Shown: positions 1 to 6,626, numbered from the stretch's first letter. The stretch: DNA of 16,173 bases from Rhizobium sp. (GCA_003501385.1 DNPN01000022.1:42127-58299), one strand, 5' to 3'. Notes: generated by a model from the letters alone, not told the origin. Translations and numbers: made by a program.

Positions 1-85
1 TCTGCTGACCTCCCGAAGGAGCGCTCGCGGGCTGCCCGATTGCTCGGGATACCGCCGGTGGGGAATTGCACCCCGCCCTGAGAAC
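1..85 (-). promoter_or_regulatory. FMN riboswitch (RFN element), 5' part only
   Basis: Read on the minus strand, this stretch carries the conserved blocks of the FMN riboswitch in order: AGGGCGGGGTGCAATTCCCC, then ACCGGCGGTA, AGCCCGCGAGC and GTCAGCAGA, with variable hairpins between them. It begins near base 85 with GTTCTC, which could form the 5' strand of the closing P1 helix. The 3' half and the regulated gene lie beyond the left edge. In known cases this RNA binds FMN and turns down riboflavin synthesis or transport genes such as ribB/ribBA, ribH or ribN. Which gene is controlled here cannot be seen. Confidence 0.93.
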
Positions 86-116
86 ACTTCGAAACTAAAG
101 TCCCAAAACAAATAAT

Positions 117-150
117 GCAAGGCCACGATATTCTATTTTCATGGCCTTGC
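117..150 (-). terminator. Candidate terminator of the ugp operon
   Basis: A perfect 9-base inverted repeat (GCAAGGCCA at 117-125, TGGCCTTGC at 142-150) surrounds a 16-base loop about 30 bases past the last gene of the minus-strand operon. On the minus strand the stem is followed by the T-rich run ATTATTTGTTTT, as expected for an intrinsic terminator. The long loop and interrupted T-run make it weaker than the textbook form. A smaller AT-rich hairpin (163-179) directly abuts the stop codon. The promoter for the riboswitch transcript must also lie in this short gap, but I see no convincing one. Confidence 0.5.
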
Positions 151-179
151 GGATACGATTATTCTACTAAAAAAGTAGA

Positions 180-1064
180 TTATAACTGGGCAAGCTGCTT
201 GGCGCGGATCAGGCAGGCTGGTTGCTCAGCGGCGTAGCGCTGGTTAATCTCCATCATCAGCACGGTGCCGGGCAAGAATTCCAGCTCGGCAAAGATCGCT
301 TCCCAGGCAATATCGCCCCAGCCTAGCGGCATATGCAAATCGCCAAGACCAAGGGCCGTTTCTTCCTGCGGGAAGTAAGATTTGTAATCACCAATTGGGC
401 GACCAAAGGAGTCATGCACATGCAAATGGCCAGCCACAGAGGCCATAGCGCGCAATTGTTCCATGAAATCCAGCCCGCGATAGGTGCATTCAATATAGGC
501 GTGGCTGAAGTCAATCAATGCCACCAGATTGGGGTGGTTTACGGCCTTTACGGTTGCGGCAATCTCGGCAGGGGTCTGACGATATTGGCCGGGCTCGGTG
601 GTAAAAATGTTTTCCAAAGCAATGCGCACATCATGCGGTGCTGCAAATTCGGCCAGTTCGGCTAGAGCATCCTGCTGGCGGGTATCGGCCCCTGCACGAT
701 CCTGAATCTGGTTGGCAGACAGTTCGCCGCCATGCTGCACCAGAATTTTTGCGCCGATACGGGCGTTGATTTCCACCAGCGATTTGGCAGCAGTCAACTG
801 GTAGGGAAGGGTGGTCGGGTCCATGAAATTGGATGAGACCAGACCATGGACCGTGTAACGGAATGGATAACGACTGGTCATCTCCAAAAGGCGAGCGGCC
901 CGCTCTTCGATGATACGGCCGCCAGCCAGAAGATCGAGGCTGGTCAGTGCCAGCTCAACCGTATCAACGCCAATGCTGGCCAGACGCTCAAGGTCTGCAT
1001 CCAGACTGGCAAATTCGCCATCCGCTGAGGCGGCGTTAAAACCCACTGCAATGATATTGCTCAT
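180..1064 (-). CDS. Xylose-isomerase-like TIM-barrel metalloenzyme with endonuclease-IV-type metal ligands
   Basis: This 294-residue soluble protein has no signal peptide or membrane segment and belongs to the AP endonuclease 2 / xylose isomerase-like superfamily (usually annotated sugar phosphate isomerase/epimerase). Possible metal ligands run in the order seen in E. coli endonuclease IV: H73, H111, E151, D185 and H188 (IDFSHAY), H215 (HVHD), D242 and H244 (GDLHMPLGWG), and E272 (MEIN). Simple sugar isomerases of this fold normally lack the D-x-H pair, so a three-metal phosphoester enzyme is plausible. The gene is last in the ugp operon, 24 bases after ugpC, with a GGAG ribosome site before its ATG. 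It occupies the place of ugpQ (glycerophosphodiester phosphodiesterase) in E. coli. I infer cytoplasmic cleavage of an imported phosphodiester; a sugar isomerase or epimerase remains the alternative. It is not a GDPD-family protein. Confidence 0.85.
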   Translation of the reverse strand: MSNIIAVGFNAASADGEFASLDADLERLASIGVDTVELALTSLDLLAGGRIIEERAARLLEMTSRYPFRYTVHGLVSSNFMDPTTLPYQLTAAKSLVEINARIGAKILVQHGGELSANQIQDRAGADTRQQDALAELAEFAAPHDVRIALENIFTTEPGQYRQTPAEIAATVKAVNHPNLVALIDFSHAYIECTYRGLDFMEQLRAMASVAGHLHVHDSFGRPIGDYKSYFPQEETALGLGDLHMPLGWGDIAWEAIFAELEFLPGTVLMMEINQRYAAEQPACLIRAKQLAQL

Positions 1065-1088
1065 GAAACTGTCTCCGGTTCGGGGAAA

Positions 1089-2174
1089 TTAAAGTGCTGG
1101 TTCCAGCCTGCGGCCGCTCTCAGCGGCAAAGCAGTGAATGGCGTTGGCATCAAAACTCACGTGCAACCGACTGCCGCTGGCAATCTCGCGGTCGCTGCTT
1201 TCCACCACGGCGACAATACGGTTGCCGCCCACCGATGTGTGGATCAGGCGCGAGGGACCAAGCTCCTCGATGTAATTGACCACGGCTTCAACGCTGCCCG
1301 GTTCTTCTGGGTTGGCGATCCGCACCGATTCTGGCCGCACACCCAGCAGAACCCGCCCACCTGTGGGCTTGAGGCCGCTCAAGCTATCGCGTTGCAGGCG
1401 TTCGCCCTGACCATGCAGAAAATGGCCATCGGCATCAAATTCGCCTTCAATCAGATTCATGGCAGGCGAGCCGATAAATTCGGCCACAAAACGGCTGGCG
1501 GGGCGCTGATAGACCTCGGTGGGTCTGCCAATCTGCTCGACATTGCCGCCGTTCATGATCACCAGCTTATCGGCCAGCGTCATGGCTTCGATCTGGTCAT
1601 GGGTGACGAAAATCGATGTCACGCCCAGTGCGCGGTGCAGGTTGCGCACCTCTTCGCGCATGGCCACGCGCAATTTGGCATCGAGGTTGGAGAAAGGCTC
1701 ATCAAACAAAAACACCTTGGGCTCGCGCACCATGGCGCGGCCCATGGCCACACGCTGGCGCTGACCACCGGAGAGCTGCGAAGGTTTGCGATCCAGCATG
1801 GTTTCAAGGCCGACACTGGCGGCCACTTTGCGCACCCGCTCCAACCGCTCGGCCTTGGGCACACCTGCGACCTTGAGCGCATAGCCAATGTTTCCGGCAA
1901 CCGTCATATGCGGATAAAGCGCGTAATTCTGAAACACCATGGCGCAGCCACGCTCGCGCGGCTCCAGCTTGTTGACCACGCGGCCACCAATGGCAATCTC
2001 GCCTGCGGTGATCTCTTCAAGGCCCGCCACCATGCGCAACAGGGTGGATTTACCACAGCCGGATGGCCCGAGGATCACCACGAACTCGCCGGTTTTAATT
2101 TCAAGATCAATGCCATGCAGCGTTTCAATCTTGCCGTAGGATTTGCGCACAGCGCGAATATCAATATCAGTCAT
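1089..2174 (-). CDS. ugpC: sn-Glycerol-3-phosphate ABC transporter ATPase UgpC
   Basis: This 361-residue ATPase drives the UgpBAE importer from the cytoplasmic face of the membrane. All core motifs are present: Walker A GPSGCGKST at 36-44, Q-loop Q82, signature LSGGQ at 134-138, Walker B FLFDEP at 155-160 and switch H192. From about residue 235 a MalK-type C-terminal regulatory (TOBE/OB) domain follows, beginning near FIGSPAMNL, a stretch I recall as shared with E. coli UgpC. Length agrees with the family (about 356-360). It starts 33 bases after ugpE, with AAGGG about 10 bases upstream of the ATG. MalK-like ATPases can serve more than one transporter, so the name rests mainly on the unambiguous ugpA and ugpE neighbours. 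Confidence 0.9.
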   Translation of the reverse strand: MTDIDIRAVRKSYGKIETLHGIDLEIKTGEFVVILGPSGCGKSTLLRMVAGLEEITAGEIAIGGRVVNKLEPRERGCAMVFQNYALYPHMTVAGNIGYALKVAGVPKAERLERVRKVAASVGLETMLDRKPSQLSGGQRQRVAMGRAMVREPKVFLFDEPFSNLDAKLRVAMREEVRNLHRALGVTSIFVTHDQIEAMTLADKLVIMNGGNVEQIGRPTEVYQRPASRFVAEFIGSPAMNLIEGEFDADGHFLHGQGERLQRDSLSGLKPTGGRVLLGVRPESVRIANPEEPGSVEAVVNYIEELGPSRLIHTSVGGNRIVAVVESSDREIASGSRLHVSFDANAIHCFAAESGRRLEPAL

Positions 2175-2207
2175 AGGCTTTAAACCCTTATTTTTGTGCG
2201 CGATGAG

Positions 2208-3095
2208 TCACTTGTCGGAGGCCACAAGGCCACGCACGAACCAGCGTTGCAGGATGGCGACGACGAGAAGAGGCGGCATCATGATGATCAGCGAACCTGC
2301 CAGCGTCACATTCCAGTCCGGTGTGCCATTGTCGGATGGAACAAGACTGCGAAGCGCCATCAGCACGGTGGTGTAGGATGGTTCTGTGACCATCAGAAGC
2401 GGCCAGAGATATTGGTTCCAGCCATAGACGAACATGATGGTGGTCAGCGCCAGCATGTTGGTGCGCGACAGCGGAATCAGCATATCGAAGAAAAACCGGA
2501 TGGGTCCCGAGCCATCCATGCGGGCGGCTTCGGCCAACTCATCGGGCAGGGTCAGAAAGAATTGCCGATAGAGAAAAGTGCCGGTTGCTGTGGCCACCAG
2601 CGGCAGGGTGAGGCCGGAGTAGGAATTCAGCAGGTTCCATTCAACCGAAATTTGAATGCCGGTGAGCGCTGAGATCAGCATTTTAAACGGCTGAAGCAGG
2701 TCTGCCGCAACGCTATAGGTGGGCACAACGCGCACTTCCAGCGGCAACATCAGCGTGATGAAGACGATCCAGAAGAAGAAGTGCTTCAACGGTGTGCGGA
2801 AAAACACAATAGCATAGGCCGTAAACGCCGACAGCATGACTTTGCCAATGGTCACCAGAACCGCCATGATCAGGCTGTTGAGCATGGCGGAGCCAAGATT
2901 GGCCCGCGACCACGCCGCTTGCACATTGGTGAAAAACTGGTCCTGCGGCATGAAGTTAAACGGCACGGAATTGATCTGCACCATGGTCTGGCTGGCGCCA
3001 GAAATGATGACAATGAACGGGCCGATCAGGATCAGGAAGCCGAAAACCATCAAAGTATAGGTCAGGGCGTCTGACCAAGGGGTACGCTGGATCAT
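2208..3095 (-). CDS. ugpE: sn-Glycerol-3-phosphate ABC transporter permease UgpE
   Basis: This 295-residue inner-membrane permease is of the MalG type and forms the translocation channel with UgpA. It has about six hydrophobic segments, starting at residues 13-32. The EAA loop that contacts the ATPase is at 189-195 (EAARMDG). Stretches such as FFWIVFITLMLP, YGWNQYLWPLL and the C-terminal FVRGLV match E. coli UgpE as I recall it. Compared with that protein there are about 20 extra residues near 133-153, between PTYSVA and NSYSGLTLPL. The gene starts 7 bases after ugpA stops, and its ribosome site (GTGAGG) overlaps the ugpA stop codon, which suggests translational coupling. Confidence 0.93.
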   Translation of the reverse strand: MIQRTPWSDALTYTLMVFGFLILIGPFIVIISGASQTMVQINSVPFNFMPQDQFFTNVQAAWSRANLGSAMLNSLIMAVLVTIGKVMLSAFTAYAIVFFRTPLKHFFFWIVFITLMLPLEVRVVPTYSVAADLLQPFKMLISALTGIQISVEWNLLNSYSGLTLPLVATATGTFLYRQFFLTLPDELAEAARMDGSGPIRFFFDMLIPLSRTNMLALTTIMFVYGWNQYLWPLLMVTEPSYTTVLMALRSLVPSDNGTPDWNVTLAGSLIIMMPPLLVVAILQRWFVRGLVASDK

Positions 3096-3102
3096 CGCAG
3101 CC

Positions 3103-3993
3103 TCACTTGTAATGCACCCGCTTCTCGATGAAGCGGAACTGGATGAAGGTGAAAATCATGATGAGACCAATCAGGACAATGCTCTGGGCCGAAGCGCCGG
3201 AGTAATTCAGACCCTGAAACGCCTCATTGACGATGCGCAGCACCATCACTTCCGTGCCATGGTTTGGTCCGCCATTGGTGGTGCGCTCGACAATACCGAA
3301 GGTGTCGGAACCCACGAAGCCTTCGGTCATCATTGTGACCAGCAGGAAAAACAGGGTAGGAGCCAAAAGCGGCACCTGAATATCAATGGCGCGGCGAATG
3401 GGGCCGGAGCCATCCAATGCGGCGGCCTCGATCAACGGACGCGGCACCGATTGCAGACCCGCCAGCAGGAAAATGAAGGTATAACCCGCCCATTTCCAGA
3501 TGAAGATGATGATCACCAGAATGAGCGCATGGGCACTGTATTTGGCCGGGTTCCAGAAATCGGGATAGATCGCATTCAGCGGAGCCAGAAGGCCGCGCTC
3601 CGGCGAGAGAATAAAGCGAAACGCCATGCCCGCAGCAGGACCAGCAATGGCATAGGGCAGAATATAGACAAAGCGAAACAGGCCAGAGCCGGGCAATTCG
3701 CGATCCACTGCCAGCGCCAGCACCAGCCCGATCAGAATGGCAACAGACGCGCCACAAAACGCAAAAATCAAACTGACGACCACGGAATTCCAATAGAACG
3801 GATCGGCAAAAACCTCTTGAAAATTGGCCCAGCCGACAAATTCCGCGGCCCCACCAAACGGTGGCTCCAGCGTGAAGGCCCATTTTACCACCGATATGGC
3901 TGGCCAATAGAAGAACAGAAAGATCAGCAGAAGCTGCGGTGCCGCAAAGGCAATCGGCAGCCACCAGCTTTTGAAAACGGAGCGCTTGTCCAT
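3103..3993 (-). CDS. ugpA: sn-Glycerol-3-phosphate ABC transporter permease UgpA
   Basis: This 296-residue inner-membrane permease is of the MalF type and partners UgpE. It has about six membrane segments, the first at residues 12-32. The EAA loop is at 189-195 (EAAALDGSGPIRR), and the C-terminal QFRFIEKRVHYK closely resembles the E. coli UgpA ending. Length equals the E. coli protein (295). A 132-base gap separates it from ugpB upstream, containing a palindromic repeat and a terminator-like hairpin. The permease genes are therefore probably transcribed by read-through from the ugpB promoter at a reduced level. The start at 3993 fits the homologue's N-terminus (MDKRSVFKSWWLP). Confidence 0.94.
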   Translation of the reverse strand: MDKRSVFKSWWLPIAFAAPQLLLIFLFFYWPAISVVKWAFTLEPPFGGAAEFVGWANFQEVFADPFYWNSVVVSLIFAFCGASVAILIGLVLALAVDRELPGSGLFRFVYILPYAIAGPAAGMAFRFILSPERGLLAPLNAIYPDFWNPAKYSAHALILVIIIFIWKWAGYTFIFLLAGLQSVPRPLIEAAALDGSGPIRRAIDIQVPLLAPTLFFLLVTMMTEGFVGSDTFGIVERTTNGGPNHGTEVMVLRIVNEAFQGLNYSGASAQSIVLIGLIMIFTFIQFRFIEKRVHYK

Positions 3994-4011
3994 GAAAAAC
4001 CAATCAAGGCC

Positions 4012-4062
4012 AGAGCATTTCCAGCAAAAGTGCGTCGCGGTTTTGCGTCTGGAAATGCGTTA
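4012..4062. repeat. Intergenic palindromic repeat (RIME-like, rhizobial)
   Basis: GCATTTCCAG (4015-4024) is the exact reverse complement of CTGGAAATGC (4049-4058). Nested inside are CAAAA (4025-4029) and TTTTG (4041-4045), giving a cruciform of about 15 base pairs with a CGT bulge. I recognise the core (GCATTTCC.GCAAAA...TTTTGCGTC.GGAAATGC) as similar to palindromes scattered between genes in Rhizobium and Agrobacterium genomes. Its assignment to the RIME family is from memory. It sits inside the ugp operon, so its transcript forms a large hairpin between ugpB and ugpA. Confidence 0.65.
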
Positions 4063-4080
4063 AAACAAAATGGCAGAATG

Positions 4081-4109
4081 GAAAAGAGCCTGCCGTGATG
4101 GCAGGCTCT
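4081..4109 (-). terminator. Terminator-like hairpin between ugpB and ugpA
   Basis: A perfect 10-base inverted repeat (AGAGCCTGCC at 4085-4094, GGCAGGCTCT at 4100-4109) with a 5-base loop lies 16 bases after the ugpB stop. On the minus strand the stem runs into TTTTCC, so it resembles a short-tailed intrinsic terminator. Within an operon it probably ends a fraction of transcripts and protects the ugpB message from 3' decay, giving binding protein in excess of permease. Confidence 0.7.
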
Positions 4110-4125
4110 CTGCAAACCTTAAGGA

Positions 4126-5466
4126 TCAATCGAGCTTCTGACCTGCGTAGGTCTTTTCAAACCGGCGCAGGATGTCGTTGCCCCGCTCGGCAGCAATATC
4201 GAGCTGCTTTTGCACATCGGCATTCTGCATGAAGATGGCCTCAAACGCATTCATCACTTCAGTGCGGATCTGCGTGAGGTTGCCCAGACGAATGCCGCGG
4301 GTGTTGTCCGAGGTGGGGGTGTAGGTCAGGCTGGCAATTGCCAGTTCGCGGCCCTTGTAAGGGGCCTTGTCGTAAAAGCCATTGGCTTTCATGGCTTCAA
4401 AGCCGGTCTTGGTCACAGGAATATAACCGGTGACAGTAGACCACCATTGACCCATTTCCGGGGTGCCAAGGAAGTTGAGGAAGGCAGCAGCGCCCTTGTA
4501 TTCGGCGGCTGGACGGCCAGCGAGAACCCAAAGCGAAGCTCCGCCAACCAGCGAGTTCCTGCGCTCTGTGCCCTTGTCGATTGGCAGCATGGCCACGTCC
4601 CACTTGACGCCAGCAGGCAGGGTCTTGCCAACGGTGCCGTGGTCAGCAATGGAAGACTGCATCATCTGGCAGGTCTGCGAGGTAAAGGCTGGTACAACGT
4701 CCATGCCGAGCTGCTTGGTCTTGACCACAAACAGCTTCTCATCCTGCATTTTCTTGAAGAATTTGACGTGATCAACAAACTTGGTCTTGTTGAACACCAG
4801 CTGCGCATCCAGGCCCTTATAGCCATTGCCTTCGGTGGCGATTGGCTGGTTGTGAATGGCCGAATACTGCTCCAGCATGGACCATGGGTCAAAATTGAAG
4901 GCCAGCGGGCACTCAAAGCCAGCGGCTTTCAGCTTGCGGGCGGCTTCTTCCACATGTTCCCAAGTGTCTGGCTTGAAGTCGATGCCAGCCTTCTCGAAAG
5001 CGGAAACGTTGTAATAGAACACAGCAGTCGAAGAGTTGAACGGGAAGGATTCCAGATCACCCTTGGCTGTGGCGTAGTAATTGGCAATACCGCTGAAATA
5101 GTTGTTCCAGTCGATCTTATAGCCATTTTCTGCCATCAGCTTCTTTGCAGGGACAAAAGCCTTGGAAAGCATCATGTCCAGCGTGCCAGCATCATAAATC
5201 TGGGCAATGGCAGGCTGCTTCTTGGCGCGGTAAGCAGCAATGGTGTTTTGCAGCGTCGCATCATAGGTGTTTTGCGACACGCACTGGACTTCATAGTCCT
5301 TCTGGCTGTCGTTGAACTTTTTGCAGGCATCCTGAACGCGCTCGCCAAGGTCACCGGACATGCCGTACCAGAACTCAAATTTGACTGGGGCGGCAGAGGC
5401 TTGGGAAGCGGCAACAGAAATTACGCCCGCAGCAAGAGCTGCGGCGAAGAACCGGATGGATGTCAT
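4126..5466 (-). CDS. ugpB: sn-Glycerol-3-phosphate/glycerophosphodiester-binding protein UgpB
   Basis: This 446-residue periplasmic binding protein (family 1 sugar-binding type) captures the ligand for UgpAEC. A Sec signal peptide covers about residues 1-25, with likely cleavage after ASA before APVKF. Aligned by eye to E. coli UgpB as I recall it, the glycerol-3-phosphate contacts are largely kept: Y68, S146 (FNSST), S272, G309 (GGASLW), Y348 (TGY) and R393 (RLGN). D92 replaces a Glu. Of the two pocket tryptophans one remains (W195) and the other is F192. Length is close to the E. coli protein (438). A GGAG site lies 8 bases before the ATG. It is the first gene of the operon, with a candidate PHO box upstream, so phosphate-starvation control is likely. 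Glycerophosphodiesters such as glycerophosphocholine are possible ligands. Confidence 0.93.
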   Translation of the reverse strand: MTSIRFFAAALAAGVISVAASQASAAPVKFEFWYGMSGDLGERVQDACKKFNDSQKDYEVQCVSQNTYDATLQNTIAAYRAKKQPAIAQIYDAGTLDMMLSKAFVPAKKLMAENGYKIDWNNYFSGIANYYATAKGDLESFPFNSSTAVFYYNVSAFEKAGIDFKPDTWEHVEEAARKLKAAGFECPLAFNFDPWSMLEQYSAIHNQPIATEGNGYKGLDAQLVFNKTKFVDHVKFFKKMQDEKLFVVKTKQLGMDVVPAFTSQTCQMMQSSIADHGTVGKTLPAGVKWDVAMLPIDKGTERRNSLVGGASLWVLAGRPAAEYKGAAAFLNFLGTPEMGQWWSTVTGYIPVTKTGFEAMKANGFYDKAPYKGRELAIASLTYTPTSDNTRGIRLGNLTQIRTEVMNAFEAIFMQNADVQKQLDIAAERGNDILRRFEKTYAGQKLD

Positions 5467-5527
5467 TGTTAATTCTCCGAGGAATGGGTTGGCGATAAGA
5501 GCGCTGCCGACCCTTTACGGGGGAGAG

Positions 5528-5545
5528 ATGACGGTTTGATCTCAG
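5528..5545 (-). promoter_or_regulatory. Candidate PHO box upstream of ugpB
   Basis: On the minus strand the sequence is CTGAGAT-CAAA-CCGTCAT: two 7-base half-sites with the 4-base spacer of the PhoB box CTGTCAT-N4-CTGTCAT. They match at 5/7 and 6/7 positions. It ends about 61 bases before the ugpB start. Ten bases downstream is TAAAGG, a weak -10 at about the expected distance. The ugp genes are classic PhoB targets, which raises the prior, but the match is imperfect and found by eye. Confidence 0.5.
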
Positions 5546-5576
5546 CTTTGTGAAGTTATGGAGACAAGGTTGCGGT

Positions 5577-5604
5577 GATAAAAACCCCTAAATACTTAGG
5601 GGTT
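5577..5604 (-). terminator. Intrinsic terminator of the LysR-type regulator gene
   Basis: A perfect 9-base inverted repeat (AACCCCTAA at 5583-5591, TTAGGGGTT at 5596-5604) with a 4-base loop lies 7 bases past the regulator's stop. On the minus strand it is followed by TTTAT, so the transcript ends in GGGGTTTTTAT. This is a compact, convincing rho-independent terminator. It isolates ugpB, the next gene on the same strand, so ugpB needs its own promoter. Confidence 0.85.
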
Positions 5605-5611
5605 GTAAACG

Positions 5612-6511
5612 TCAGACTCTCTGGTCCCGTGTTTCAAACAAAATCCATTCCCGAAAAGCGTGCAAAGGCGGATGGGCGGCGCGCTCATTGGGCCACACCA
5701 AAAAATAGGATTCGGCACTTTTCATCGGCAGGTCTATGGCTTTCACCAATTTACCACTTGTGAGTTCTTCCTCGATCAGAAATTCCGGCAACAGCGCCAC
5801 GCCCAGCCCTGCCATGGCGGCTTGCGATGCGGTGGCGAATTGATCAAACAGCATGCCATGCAGGCGATCAGCTTCAATGCCGTTTTGCTCCATCCACCGC
5901 TCCCAGGCATCGGGGCGGGTGGTGAGGTGCAGCATCGGTGCTTGCAGCAGATCCCTGGGCGATTGGAAGTCATATTGGCTGCGCAGTGCTGGGCTACAGG
6001 CAGGCACCACGGTCTCAGACCGCAACAGCGCCATTTCGGCCCCATCCCACTCGGCACGTCCAAAATGAATGGCAGCATCGACCTTTTCCAGCCGGAAATC
6101 GAAATAGGAAATCTTGGTGACGAGGTTGATGGTAATGCCGGGATGTTGCGTTAAAAAGGTGGGCAGGCGCGGCGCTAGCCAGCGGGTGCCAAAGGTAGGC
6201 AAAATCGCAAGATTGAGCGTGCCGCCAAATGGATTGGCTTTCAGCGTCAGTGATGCCGTGCTGATGATTCGAAGGGCATCACGAATGTCGCGGGCATAGA
6301 TATTGCCACCTGCCGTGAGCTGTATGGTCTGGCGCTCGCGGTGAAACAGCTCCACGCCGAGCTGTTCTTCCAACGCCTTGATCTGCCGACTGACCGCGCT
6401 TTGCGTGAGATTCAGCTCACGGGCGGCGGCGGTCACACTGCCGGTGCGGGCTGCAGCCTCGAAGGCTGAAAGAAGATGCAGGGACGGCAAAAAACGGCGT
6501 GGGCTTTGCAT
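5612..6511 (-). CDS. LysR-family transcriptional regulator, probable regulator of amaAB
   Basis: This 299-residue cytoplasmic DNA-binding regulator has a winged helix-turn-helix at about residues 7-66 (SLHLLSAFEAAARTGSVTAA, LTQSAVSRQIKALEEQLG) and an effector-binding domain from about 90 to the end. The N-terminal pattern is that of the GcvA-like subgroup. I chose the ATG at 6511 because it has GGAG 5 bases upstream and gives the family's usual N-terminus. A longer in-frame start at 6613 would add 34 unrelated residues and run through the palindromes. It is divergent from amaA across about 200 bases, the standard layout for a LysR regulator and its target, so I infer control of amaAB by pipecolate or a lysine-derived intermediate. 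It has its own terminator. Confidence 0.92.
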   Translation of the reverse strand: MQSPRRFLPSLHLLSAFEAAARTGSVTAAARELNLTQSAVSRQIKALEEQLGVELFHRERQTIQLTAGGNIYARDIRDALRIISTASLTLKANPFGGTLNLAILPTFGTRWLAPRLPTFLTQHPGITINLVTKISYFDFRLEKVDAAIHFGRAEWDGAEMALLRSETVVPACSPALRSQYDFQSPRDLLQAPMLHLTTRPDAWERWMEQNGIEADRLHGMLFDQFATASQAAMAGLGVALLPEFLIEEELTSGKLVKAIDLPMKSAESYFLVWPNERAAHPPLHAFREWILFETRDQRV

Positions 6512-6568
6512 GAGTGCTCCAGAGGAAAAGAGCCTTGTGGACCAAGGGACGAATTCTGTTGATTGAGG

Positions 6569-6626
6569 TGATGTAGATAACATCATTCCGTTTTGGAATG
6601 AATTCTTGCACAAACATCGATATGAT
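6569..6626. promoter_or_regulatory. Candidate LysR-type operator and amaA promoter
   Basis: Two perfect palindromes lie side by side in the divergent intergenic region: TGATGT-agata-ACATCA (6569-6585) and CATTCC-gtttt-GGAATG (6584-6600). Their centres are 15 bases apart. The second contains the T-N11-A motif of LysR-family sites. A TATGAT box at 6621-6626 (5 of 6 matches to TATAAT) with no good -35 would place the two centres near -56 and -41, close to the usual recognition and activation sites. The start point is inferred. Confidence 0.45.

Noticed and set aside
1..85. A tRNA or rRNA fragment at the left edge, suggested by dense GC hairpins
   Set aside because: The conserved blocks match the FMN riboswitch on the minus strand in order; no anticodon arm or CCA end is present.
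163..179. Small TCTACT/AGTAGA hairpin touching the stop of the TIM-barrel gene
   Set aside because: It has only six AT-rich pairs and no following T-run; the hairpin at 117-150 is a better terminator.
3112..5472. Long plus-strand open frames opposite ugpA (3112-4098) and ugpB (4210-5472)
   Set aside because: They mirror the codon bias of the ugp genes on the other strand, show no family motif, and one runs through the intergenic hairpins.
6512..6613. A longer start for the LysR-type regulator at 6613
   Set aside because: It would add 34 residues unlike the family N-terminus and cover the palindromes; the ATG at 6511 has a good ribosome site.
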